Source: Flavobacteriaceae bacterium YJPT1-3 (lineage in GTDB: Bacteria; Bacteroidota; Bacteroidia; Flavobacteriales; Flavobacteriaceae). Taken from it: DNA of 64,000 bases. Positions 52,555-60,479 of this stretch are shown here, in pieces. The notes under the pieces were generated by a model that made no database searches, was not told the DNA's origin, and saw nothing but the letters and a program-made list of their open reading frames with translations. The DNA lies in the NCBI GenBank assembly GCA_029866965.1, contig CP123444.1:909501-973500 (forward strand), in the 5' to 3' direction. The number at the start of each line of letters is the position of its first letter. The first letter of the stretch is position 1. Both the position numbers and the translations under genes were made by a program.

Positions 52555-54026
52555 GGGACAAGAAAAACATAGACCGGCTCTTTCAAGAGCAATTCAAAGA
52601 TTTCGAGGCACAACCTCAACCGGAAGTCTGGGATCGTATTGTCCAAACGCGTAAACGTAAGGAAGAGGATCGTAAGATCATTCCGATCTGGTGGAAGTTA
52701 GGTGGCGTTGCGGCTGCCCTGGCTCTGCTGATCAGCCTGGGTATTTATCTCACCAGAACCCCGGGTACCGAATCTCAAATCGTAAATGATACCCTTACCC
52801 CTGAGGAGGATGGCCTGCTTGCTGAACCCTCCTCCGAAACAAAATCTTTTGGAATTGAGGAAGCTCGTCAACCGGTGCCATCGGACAATCCTAACAGAAG
52901 CCCTCGTAGCCTCCCTAATGCCGAGGCCAACTCCATAACTCAAACGGAAGCCTCCTACACCAAAGGCTCCGGTCAGCAAAGTAACCCTTTAAAAGAATCC
53001 CTTTTGGATCAAGAGGGTGGAGTCGCGGCTACAACTACTCAGGAAGAACAAACGATTGCTTCAGACCGGAATGTAATTTCAGAGGACGGTCTTTCGTCTC
53101 CTACCGCAGGAACTCCAAACATGGAAGAAGGAATTGCGATTCATGATGAGGAAACCAAAAACCCGGCCTCAAAGCCTGCTGAGGAACCTGTGGCAAGCAC
53201 TCCGGAAAAAACAACGGAGGTCACCTCACCGATGAGCTTAGAGGAGGCTGCTCTGGCCCAAAAAGAATTGCAAAACAAAATAAGTACTGAAGAAGCTTCT
53301 TCCAAAAAATGGAGTGTAGGTGCTGCTGTAGCTCCGGTGTTCTATGACAGTTTTGAAGGCTCCGGAGTGGCGCAGGAATTTTCAGATAACCTAAAAGCCG
53401 GAGATGTCAATCTAAGTGTAGGTGTTCAGCTGAGTTATGCCGTAAGTGAACGACTCAAAGTTCGATCAGGAGTTCATAAAGTAGATCTAAGTTATCGTAC
53501 TGGTGGTGTGGCCTTTGCACCCACCCTGCAAGGTTCAGAAATAAAAACCATTAATTATGCCGAAGATGCCCAAAATATTGCCCTTGGAAGAGCGGCCTTG
53601 CTTCGCCCTTTTGGACTGAACGATGCCGGGAACGGCTTGCGACCGGAGGCTCGTGTAGCTCCTAAAGCCGGATTCCTCACCCAAAATTTAGGCTATTATG
53701 AAATTCCCTTAGAATTAGAATATGCCCTAGTGAATAAGAAATTAGGAGTTCAGCTTATCGGTGGGTTGAGCACCCTAATGCTTTCGGATAATGAGATCAT
53801 CTTAAGTGATGGGGTGTCTTCCACCCTCATTGGATCGAGCAATAGTCTCAATGATGTCAGTTTTACCACCAATGTGGGGCTGGGTATCGACTATGAATTG
53901 AATAAAAATTTAAAATTGAATCTTGAGCCCATGTTCAAGTATCAACTCAATGCTTATACGAATGAGGTCAGTGACTTTAAGCCGTATTTTTTGGGCGTGT
54001 ACAGCGGGATCAACTTTAAGTTTTGA
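52551..54026 (+). CDS. anti-sigma-like membrane protein with outer-membrane beta-barrel domain
   Basis: This 491-residue protein has a cytoplasmic N-terminus of about 45 residues (DRLFQEQFKDFEAQPQPEVWDRI), a transmembrane helix (about 49-67), and a long Pro/Ser/Thr/Glu-rich periplasmic spacer. A C-terminal beta-barrel-like domain of about 230 residues ends in KPYFLGVYSGINFKF. The arrangement and coupling to the sigma gene suggest an anti-sigma factor physically tied to the outer membrane. This is inference. Confidence 0.75.
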   Translation: MRDKKNIDRLFQEQFKDFEAQPQPEVWDRIVQTRKRKEEDRKIIPIWWKLGGVAAALALLISLGIYLTRTPGTESQIVNDTLTPEEDGLLAEPSSETKSFGIEEARQPVPSDNPNRSPRSLPNAEANSITQTEASYTKGSGQQSNPLKESLLDQEGGVAATTTQEEQTIASDRNVISEDGLSSPTAGTPNMEEGIAIHDEETKNPASKPAEEPVASTPEKTTEVTSPMSLEEAALAQKELQNKISTEEASSKKWSVGAAVAPVFYDSFEGSGVAQEFSDNLKAGDVNLSVGVQLSYAVSERLKVRSGVHKVDLSYRTGGVAFAPTLQGSEIKTINYAEDAQNIALGRAALLRPFGLNDAGNGLRPEARVAPKAGFLTQNLGYYEIPLELEYALVNKKLGVQLIGGLSTLMLSDNEIILSDGVSSTLIGSSNSLNDVSFTTNVGLGIDYELNKNLKLNLEPMFKYQLNAYTNEVSDFKPYFLGVYSGINFKF

Positions 54027-54099
54027 GCTATGATGAAGAAAACTTGGTTAGTTTTTTAGTTGGTTAGGTTAATTATTGCCAAGCAATGATGAGAAAAGA

Positions 54100-54143
54100 C
54101 CGCCTTACTATCGATTGGTTACCGATAGGGGCGGCTTTTTTTT
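54100..54143 (+). terminator. terminator of the sigma factor operon
   Basis: CCGCC / GGCGG outer stem and CTATCG / CGATAG inner stem separated by small internal loops, then eight T. On the minus strand it can also act after plsC. Confidence 0.75.
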
Positions 54144-54888
54144 AGAACTCCCCGGTAAGTGCCGTTAAGATCCGCTTTCGCGAAAGCTCCCTCAACGCTT
54201 TGCGCTGCTCCGTCTTCATTCCTGCAGTAGGAATAAGTTCGAGTATCTTGGCGCGAAGCCGTCCGGGACCTCCCTGAAAGAAGCGATAGGGGAAACGTTT
54301 TTTATTGTCATAAAAGACAATAGGAACTATCGGAATCTGATGGTCTATAGCCAGACGAAAGGCCCCATCTTTAAACTGGTCCAGAACAACCTCCAAATCA
54401 TCAGGAACGCCTCCCTCTGGAAAAATACAAATACTCAGCCCTTGGTTTAGGCGGTCTTGTGCCTGCTGAAAGACTTTAGCCCGACTCTGAGCATCTCCGC
54501 GATCCACTAAAATGCAGGTTCGCTTATAAAAAAAACCAAATAAGGGGAAACGGGCCAATTCCTTTTTCCCCACGAATACAAATGGGTTACGCGTTACGTG
54601 AAGCATCATCATGATATCGATCATGGAGGTATGGTTGGCGATATACATATAACTGGCACGAAGCTGCGGTTTTGCTATTCGCTTAACCTTGGGCATAAAT
54701 CCCATCCCGAATAGGATAAAACGAGCCCAAAACCGCGCCAATCTAAAGAAGAACGGATACCAACTTTCTTTTAAAATGCTGATCAGTAGTACAGGAAGAA
54801 GTAAAAGGATAGGCAGGGCGATCAAGATGTAAAACCACACCCTCCAAAGCGCCACACCCATAGAACGGATCCATTTCATAGGGCTCAA
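54142..54888 (-). CDS. plsC: 1-acyl-sn-glycerol-3-phosphate acyltransferase family protein
   Basis: This 248-residue membrane enzyme has the acyltransferase HX4D motif (ANHTSMID), FPEGGVPDD and IPIVPIVFY. An N-terminal transmembrane helix spans about residues 15-38. It acylates lysophosphatidic acid in phospholipid synthesis. A perfect palindrome copy near the 3' end is read as LSRK. Confidence 0.9.
   Translation of the reverse strand: MSPMKWIRSMGVALWRVWFYILIALPILLLLPVLLISILKESWYPFFFRLARFWARFILFGMGFMPKVKRIAKPQLRASYMYIANHTSMIDIMMMLHVTRNPFVFVGKKELARFPLFGFFYKRTCILVDRGDAQSRAKVFQQAQDRLNQGLSICIFPEGGVPDDLEVVLDQFKDGAFRLAIDHQIPIVPIVFYDNKKRFPYRFFQGGPGRLRAKILELIPTAGMKTEQRKALRELSRKRILTALTGEF
54174..54187. 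repeat. 14-bp palindrome GCTTTCGCGAAAGC, copy in plsC
   Basis: Perfect copy, read as Leu-Ser-Arg-Lys. Confidence 0.9.
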
Positions 54889-55033
54889 AAATAGGATTTT
54901 AGTTTGGTTTGATTAGGAAGGGTGGTCGTCATTTCAATGAATGAACTCCGGCCAATAGGTCGGTTGGGCCTCCCGTAATTTAAGTAAGTATTGGCTTTTA
55001 AACGCTTTAAAAAACGTACCTTAAAAACAAAAA

Positions 55034-55198
55034 ATGTTTGGACTTTTTAAAAAGAAATCAGAAAAAGAAAAGCTGCAGCAAGAGTATCAAAAATTAATGA
55101 AGGAGTCTTACGAACTCTCCACCACCAATCGAAAGAGAAGTGATCAAAAAAGAGCAGAAGCTGAGGAAGTCATGAAAAAAATCGAGAGCCTATCCTAA
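55034..55198 (+). CDS. Lacal_2735 family small protein
   Basis: This 54-residue charged coiled-coil protein begins MFGLFKKKSEKEKLQQEYQK and continues LMKESYELSTTNRKRSDQK, the typical sequence of the Lacal_2735 family of Flavobacteriia. Function is unknown. It fills the gap between plsC and trpS; the 145 bp before it hold only a weak promoter-like TTG/TACCTTAA pair. Confidence 0.88.
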   Translation: MFGLFKKKSEKEKLQQEYQKLMKESYELSTTNRKRSDQKRAEAEEVMKKIESLS

Positions 55199-55247
55199 TG
55201 CTCCTGATCTCCTTGCGAGCCTTCAAAAGGCATCTTAAAATAATGCC

Positions 55248-55255
55248 TAAATTTG
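55248..55255 (+). promoter_or_regulatory. trpS promoter -7 box
   Basis: TAAATTTG matches TAnnTTTG, 19 bp before the ATG. Confidence 0.55.
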
Positions 55256-55274
55256 CCCAAATTTAAATTGGACT

Positions 55275-56246
55275 ATGGCTCGAATTTTAACGGGGGTTCA
55301 GAGTACGGGTACTCCTCACTTAGGAAATCTTTTAGGGGCTATTTTGCCGGCTATTCGTATGGCGAACACTCCCGCTAATGAATCTTTTCTTTTTATCGCC
55401 GATTTGCATTCCCTCACTCAAATTAAGGAAGGGGAAGTATTACGCGCAAACACCTTAGCCACTGCAGCCGCCTGGTTGGCTTGTGGGCTGGATATCGAAA
55501 AAAGTGTCTTTTACCGACAAAGTGATATTCCTCAAGTTACGGAGCTGTCCTGGTACCTCAGCTGTTTTTTTCCCTATCAGCGACTTACACTGGCGCACAG
55601 TTTTAAAGACAAAGCGGACCGTCTGGAAGACGTCAATGCCGGCTTATTTACCTATCCCATGCTGATGGCCGCTGATATCTTACTGTATGATGCGGAGTGG
55701 GTGCCGGTGGGAAAAGACCAGGCGCAGCATCTTGAAATGACTCGTGACGTGGCTTCCCGAATGCACGCTCAGTTGGGTAAAGATCTTTTTGTACTCCCTG
55801 AAGCACGCTTTAACGAAACGACCATGTATGTTCCGGGTACCGACGGCGAAAAAATGAGTAAAAGTAAGGGCAACCTGATCAATATTTTTTTACCGGAAAA
55901 GAAGCTTCGCAAGCAGATCATGAGCATCGCCACAGACAGTACGCCATTGGAGGACCCAAAAGACCCCGATACTTGTACGGTCTTTGCCCTGTATCAATTG
56001 CTGGCCACGGACGAACAAATTGCCGAGATGGCGCAAAATTACCGGGGGGGCAATTATGGCTACGGGCATGCAAAACAGGCCTTATTTGAACTTATTCTCA
56101 AGGAGTTTGGTGATATCCGCACGCGATTTGATCACTATATGAATCATCCAGAGGAGGTGGAAGAGGCTTTGCTGATTGGTGCAAAAAAAGCACAGCAAAC
56201 CGCCGATGACGTATTGGGCCGGGTACGTGAAGCCTTAGGCTACTAG
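55275..56246 (+). CDS. trpS: tryptophanyl-tRNA synthetase
   Basis: This 323-residue class I synthetase has the HIGH-type motif TPHLGNLLG and KMSKS (GEKMSKSKGN). It lacks extra domains and is of bacterial type. Its stop overlaps the convergent dprA stop by 4 bp. Confidence 0.96.
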   Translation: MARILTGVQSTGTPHLGNLLGAILPAIRMANTPANESFLFIADLHSLTQIKEGEVLRANTLATAAAWLACGLDIEKSVFYRQSDIPQVTELSWYLSCFFPYQRLTLAHSFKDKADRLEDVNAGLFTYPMLMAADILLYDAEWVPVGKDQAQHLEMTRDVASRMHAQLGKDLFVLPEARFNETTMYVPGTDGEKMSKSKGNLINIFLPEKKLRKQIMSIATDSTPLEDPKDPDTCTVFALYQLLATDEQIAEMAQNYRGGNYGYGHAKQALFELILKEFGDIRTRFDHYMNHPEEVEEALLIGAKKAQQTADDVLGRVREALGY

Positions 56247-57343
56247 GTCAATTCGAAGCGCTTACCGGGCAAAGGTCTCACTACTCCTTTAAGTTCCAGA
56301 CTGAGCAAGGTACTCGCCACCTGATGCGGCGGACGCATACACTGGAGAGCGATGGTATCTAACTGCTCGTTGTGCTGACGTTCAAGAACGTTAAAGACTT
56401 CTTGTTCCTGTGGTTCCAGATCCAAAAACAACTGCTTTTGTATCGGCTGGCTCGGGCGGTCTAAGGTCCAGTTCATGATGTATATCAGATCTGCGGCTGA
56501 GGTAAGCAGGTGGGCTTGATTTTGTTTGATCAGGTTGTTGCAACCCACACTCAGGGGATCATTCACTCTTCCGGGTACCGCAAACACATCACGGGCGTAG
56601 GAGTTCGCTAATTCGGCCGTGACCAACGATCCTCCCTGAGCGGCGCTTTCCATCACAACGGTCGCTTCACTAAGTCCGGCAATGATTCGATTACGCCTCA
56701 AGAAATTTTTACGGTCAAAGTGGTCAGTACTCCAGAAATCGGTCACAAAACCACCACGCTGCTCCATACCGGCCACATATTTTCTGTGCACAGCCGGATA
56801 CAATTTATCCAGGCCATGCGCAAGACAAGCCACGGTTTGAAGTCCGTGTCTCATAGCAGCCCTATGTGCAGCAATATCTACCCCATAGGCAAAACCCGAG
56901 ATGATCACCGGGTCTAGGGTTGCAATCTCCTCCATAAAGGCGTCTATCCGTTCGGCACCATAGGCCGTCATTTTACGCGTGCCCACGATACTGATCATAC
57001 GCGGGTTATCCCAATCAATAGTCCCTTTTTGAAATAAAAGCACCGGACCGTCCAGGCAATGCCGTAGACGTTCGGGATAGGCCTCGTCCTGATAGCCCAA
57101 TACGGCGATCCCATTCCCTTCGATGTAGCGTAATTCTGCTTTCGCGAAAGCAGCATGCGCCGGATCATAAAAGTGCTCCAGACGATGCGCCCCAATGCCC
57201 TCCACCTCCAGCAATGCAGCCTTTTTCTGTTCCAATACTGTAGTAGCCGCTCCGAAATGTCGTATCAGTTTTTTGATAGACGCATCTCCAAGGTTAGGAA
57301 TGCGCTGTAAGGTGAGCAGTGCCAAAAGAGCTGAAGATGACAT
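56243..57343 (-). CDS. dprA: DNA-processing protein DprA
   Basis: This 366-residue protein has an N-terminal helix-hairpin-helix-like region, the Rossmann core (ISIVGTRKMTAYG, SGFAYGVDIAAHRAAM, ELANSYARDVFAVPG) and a C-terminal winged helix. It loads RecA on incoming single-stranded DNA during transformation. A perfect palindrome copy encodes AFAKA; because dprA acts in uptake, an uptake-sequence role of the motif deserves testing. Confidence 0.95.
   Translation of the reverse strand: MSSSALLALLTLQRIPNLGDASIKKLIRHFGAATTVLEQKKAALLEVEGIGAHRLEHFYDPAHAAFAKAELRYIEGNGIAVLGYQDEAYPERLRHCLDGPVLLFQKGTIDWDNPRMISIVGTRKMTAYGAERIDAFMEEIATLDPVIISGFAYGVDIAAHRAAMRHGLQTVACLAHGLDKLYPAVHRKYVAGMEQRGGFVTDFWSTDHFDRKNFLRRNRIIAGLSEATVVMESAAQGGSLVTAELANSYARDVFAVPGRVNDPLSVGCNNLIKQNQAHLLTSAADLIYIMNWTLDRPSQPIQKQLFLDLEPQEQEVFNVLERQHNEQLDTIALQCMRPPHQVASTLLSLELKGVVRPLPGKRFELT
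57138..57151. repeat. 14-bp palindrome GCTTTCGCGAAAGC, copy in dprA
   Basis: Perfect copy, read as Ala-Phe-Ala-Lys-Ala. Confidence 0.9.
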
Positions 57344-57414
57344 GATTAGATCCTTTCTTTAAAAGTAAACTTTTCCGCCTGTTGATAAAAGTTTATAAAA
57401 TCACTCGGAACAGC

Positions 57415-57444
57415 TTGAGCCGTAGCCAGAAAATTATAACTTTG
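57415..57444 (+). promoter_or_regulatory. promoter of the HU-SPOR gene, leaderless
   Basis: TTG (57415-57417) is followed after 19 bp by TAACTTTG (57437-57444). The ATG begins only 5 bp later, so transcription should start at or within a base or two of the start codon. Confidence 0.7.
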
Positions 57445-57448
57445 AATT

Positions 57449-58384
57449 ATGCAGTTGGAGTCTTACATCAGTGATTTATTATATCGGTATGAATGTGTAA
57501 TCCTGCCTGAATTTGGTGCGTTCTTAACGCAGTATAAATCGGCTCAGGTGCATCAAAATACCCATGCTTTTCATCCGCCGAGCAAGGTGCTGTCTTTCAA
57601 CGGCCAATTGACGGCCAATGATGGACTCCTGGCTAATTACATGGCTAAGAGCGAAGCCATTCCCCATGAAGAAGCCAATCAACGCATTGCTCAGGAAGTG
57701 GCCCGTATGCATCGTGAATTGAAGCAAGGGAATACACTAGGTTTAAAGAATGTAGGAGAATTTCATCTGGGAGACGATCAGCAATTGCAATTTGAGCCCT
57801 CTCGTCATTTGAATTACCTTACCAGCTCGTTTGGTTTAGGCATGTTCACTACTCCACCGGTAGCCCGGGAAGTTTACAAAGAGCAGGTGGAAGAGCTGGA
57901 GGCTAAAGCCCCGCTCGCAATTACCGAAAGTAGAAGGGGAAATTACAACTGGCTTAAGTACGCGGCTGTAGGCCTGATCGCCCTGAGCGTAGGAGGTCTG
58001 CTAGGAATGAACTACCTCAAGAATGTAGAAAACTACAATGTAGTCGCCAGACAAGAAGCAGAAAGCCAACTGGAGCAGAAAATACAAGAGGCCACCTTTG
58101 CCATTGACAACCCTCTTCCTGCAATTACACTGACCGCGACCAAGCCCAGCGGTAAATACCATTTGGTCGCCGGAGCCTTCCGTATTGAAGAAAATGCTGA
58201 TCGTCAGGTGGAACGCTTACGTCAAAATGGCTATAAGGCTCGTATTTTAGGAACTAATCGTTACGGATTACATCAAGTGGTCTACAGCAGCCACGAAGAT
58301 GCTGAAACTGCACTGGCAGAACTTAAAAAGGTGCGACAAAACGAAAATAAGTCGGCCTGGCTCCTGGTGAAGACGGTAGACTAG
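57449..58384 (+). CDS. CCDC81-type HU domain and SPOR domain membrane protein
   Basis: This 311-residue protein has paired HU-like CCDC81 domains (about 1-140, ISDLLYRYECVILPEFGAF, NVGEFHLGDDQQLQFEP), a transmembrane helix (about 173-190) and a C-terminal SPOR domain (about 230-310, YHLVAGAFRIEENADRQVERL). SPOR domains bind denuded glycan at the division septum. A DNA- or protein-binding cytoplasmic part linked to the cell wall suggests a division-related role. Confidence 0.88.
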   Translation: MQLESYISDLLYRYECVILPEFGAFLTQYKSAQVHQNTHAFHPPSKVLSFNGQLTANDGLLANYMAKSEAIPHEEANQRIAQEVARMHRELKQGNTLGLKNVGEFHLGDDQQLQFEPSRHLNYLTSSFGLGMFTTPPVAREVYKEQVEELEAKAPLAITESRRGNYNWLKYAAVGLIALSVGGLLGMNYLKNVENYNVVARQEAESQLEQKIQEATFAIDNPLPAITLTATKPSGKYHLVAGAFRIEENADRQVERLRQNGYKARILGTNRYGLHQVVYSSHEDAETALAELKKVRQNENKSAWLLVKTVD

Positions 58385-58445
58385 TTCTTTTCTCTCCATT
58401 ATTTATCCAAAAGATCTTTAGCGTGGTCATTGCTCCTTCCTGACT

Positions 58446-58453
58446 TACCTTTG
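58446..58453 (+). promoter_or_regulatory. thioesterase promoter -7 box
   Basis: TACCTTTG matches TAnnTTTG. It favours the ATG at 58470 over the one at 58461, which is 7 bp from the box. Confidence 0.5.
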
Positions 58454-58460
58454 CCAGAAA

Positions 58461-58979
58461 ATGAAGTCTATGGAAGCCAAAACCCCTCGTGAATCGCGTG
58501 CTGTTCAAAGTGATATTGTATTGCCCAATGATACCAATCCATTACAGAATATGTTTGGAGGAGAATTATTGGCACGGATGGACCGGGTAGCCAGCATTGC
58601 TGCACGAAGACACTCCCGAAGAATTACCGTTACTGCTTCTGTCAATCACGTAGCTTTCAACAAGAGTATTCCTTTGGGCTGTGTAGTGACTATAGAAGCC
58701 CATATTTCAAGAGCTTTTAACACCTCAATGGAGGTTTTTCTGGATGTATGGGTGGAAGATCGCGAGAGCGGGAAGAAGACCAAAGCCAATGAAGCCATCT
58801 ATACCTTTGTAGCTGTTGATGATACCGGCACCCCGGTAAGCATCCCTCCGCTCCAACCCGAAACCGAGCTCGAACAGGAACGCTACGAAGCTGCTTTAAG
58901 AAGAAAGCAGCTTAGTCTAGTTCTGGCCGGTAAAATGAAACCTAAAGAAGCTACCGAGCTTAAAGCCCTCTTCCTGTAA
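58461..58979 (+). CDS. acyl-CoA thioesterase (hotdog fold)
   Basis: This protein of 169-172 residues is of the YciA-like type: LPNDTNPLQNMFGGELLARMDRVASIAARRH is the hotdog core with the catalytic acidic residue. It hydrolyses acyl-CoA to free acid and CoA. The second in-frame ATG (58470) may be the actual start. Confidence 0.92.
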   Translation: MKSMEAKTPRESRAVQSDIVLPNDTNPLQNMFGGELLARMDRVASIAARRHSRRITVTASVNHVAFNKSIPLGCVVTIEAHISRAFNTSMEVFLDVWVEDRESGKKTKANEAIYTFVAVDDTGTPVSIPPLQPETELEQERYEAALRRKQLSLVLAGKMKPKEATELKALFL

Positions 58980-58984
58980 TCTTT

Positions 58985-60403
58985 TTAGTTGCGGTAATTT
59001 AAAGCGGGGTCACGATCTCCCAACAGCGGTATATATTCAAAATCCGCTCCTCGTCTTTTCGCAAATTCTGCTTGAGCCTCCTCTAGTAATTGTGGGTTCT
59101 CTAACAGATCAATTCCGGTTAGGGTCAAGGTCTTGGCCGCGACCATCATGCCTTTTTCACCTATACTCATCCCACCCGCGGCAACCGCCTGCCAACTGTG
59201 AGCAGGGGTACCCGGCACCCAGGTAGCTGCCGACATGCCCACCGTGGGTACAGCAAAGCTTACATCGCCAACATCTGTAGACCCTCCCGGACGGGCGGAA
59301 GTATCATAAGGGGATACCCCTTCTACATACTGCGTATTGAGCTCCGTATCCAGGCTTTGGGCGATTTCCTTAGCAAATTTGGTCTCTTCTGGGGTATAGG
59401 TGAATCCACCTATTTCGTTGAGATTGTCAAACATGACCTTCTGCAAGGTAAGGTTAGGCAGCAATTCGTGAGTCCCTCCGATCATTTCATAATCCATGGT
59501 GGTGCCTGTACCCAGGGCAGCTCCTTCAGCGGCCTTGACCATACGGTCAAAGATGGAAATGACCACATCTCGCTTATCGTGACGGGCGTAGTAATAGACT
59601 TCGGCAAAGTCTGGAACCACGTTGGGCGCTTTACCTCCTTGCGTGATGATGTAATGAATACGGGCTTGCTCCGGGATATGCTCACGCATCATATTCACCA
59701 TATAATTCATAGCTTCTACACCATCCAGGGCAGAACGTCCCCGCTCCGGGGCGCCAGCCGCATGAGCCGAAACTCCGTAAAAACGGAATTTTGCCGATTT
59801 ATTTGCTAAAGCCGCTCCGGGATTGGCTGCATTTTTGTTTCCGGGATGCCAGTGCAGGGCTACGTCTACACCGTCAAACAGACCGGCTCGAGTGAGATAG
59901 ACCTTCCCTGAACCCCCCTCTTCTGCCGGACAACCATAAAATTTGATGGTCCCCGACTTTCCGGATTCTTTCAAATAGTTTTTAAGCGCAATAGCGGCCG
60001 CAGCCGAAGCAGTGCCAAAGAGGTGATGACCACAGGCATGGCCTGCCTCTCCACCGGCACTCATTTTTTTGGTCATGGCCTTTTGCGATAGCCCCGGTAA
60101 GGCGTCGTATTCTCCCAAAATGGCAATCACCGGAGCCCCGGAGCCGTAAGTGGCTACAAAGGCGGTCGGCATCCCGGCAACCCCAACCTCTAGTTTAAAA
60201 TCCTCTTCTTGAAGCGTCTTTTGCAAGAGGGCTGCGCTGCGTTCTTCCTGGTACCCCATTTCGGCGTACTCCCAAATGGTATGGGCAATTTTTTGGTATT
60301 CTTCCGATTTTTGATCTAAATCGGACAGGATTTGCTGATTGGAAGCCTGAGACCAGCTGAACAGGGTACCCAGACCGATAATGAGGGTAAGAAAAGTTTT
60401 CAT
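58985..60403 (-). CDS. secreted M20 family amidohydrolase (AbgB-like)
   Basis: This 472-residue enzyme has a signal peptide (about 1-20), the metal-binding motifs GHACGHHLFG and PAEEGGSGK, an M20 dimerisation domain and a late H in GTPAHSWQ. It resembles aminobenzoyl-glutamate or N-acyl-amino-acid hydrolases. Its signal peptide places it in the periplasm. Confidence 0.92.
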   Translation of the reverse strand: MKTFLTLIIGLGTLFSWSQASNQQILSDLDQKSEEYQKIAHTIWEYAEMGYQEERSAALLQKTLQEEDFKLEVGVAGMPTAFVATYGSGAPVIAILGEYDALPGLSQKAMTKKMSAGGEAGHACGHHLFGTASAAAAIALKNYLKESGKSGTIKFYGCPAEEGGSGKVYLTRAGLFDGVDVALHWHPGNKNAANPGAALANKSAKFRFYGVSAHAAGAPERGRSALDGVEAMNYMVNMMREHIPEQARIHYIITQGGKAPNVVPDFAEVYYYARHDKRDVVISIFDRMVKAAEGAALGTGTTMDYEMIGGTHELLPNLTLQKVMFDNLNEIGGFTYTPEETKFAKEIAQSLDTELNTQYVEGVSPYDTSARPGGSTDVGDVSFAVPTVGMSAATWVPGTPAHSWQAVAAGGMSIGEKGMMVAAKTLTLTGIDLLENPQLLEEAQAEFAKRRGADFEYIPLLGDRDPALNYRN

Positions 60404-60479
60404 AGAAGTGTGATTAGTGATGTATTAAAGATAGAGAAAAGTTAGGCTACCGGTCCCTATCTTTTCTCGGGAAGTTCTG

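Noticed and set aside
1987-57151. AFAKA/RFRES/LSRK as repeated protein motifs
   Set aside because: The same 14 bases are read in three different frames in unrelated proteins, so the peptide cannot be the conserved unit.
59198-59809. 203-codon plus-strand ORF
   Set aside because: It is antisense to the M20 hydrolase, whose motifs are intact.
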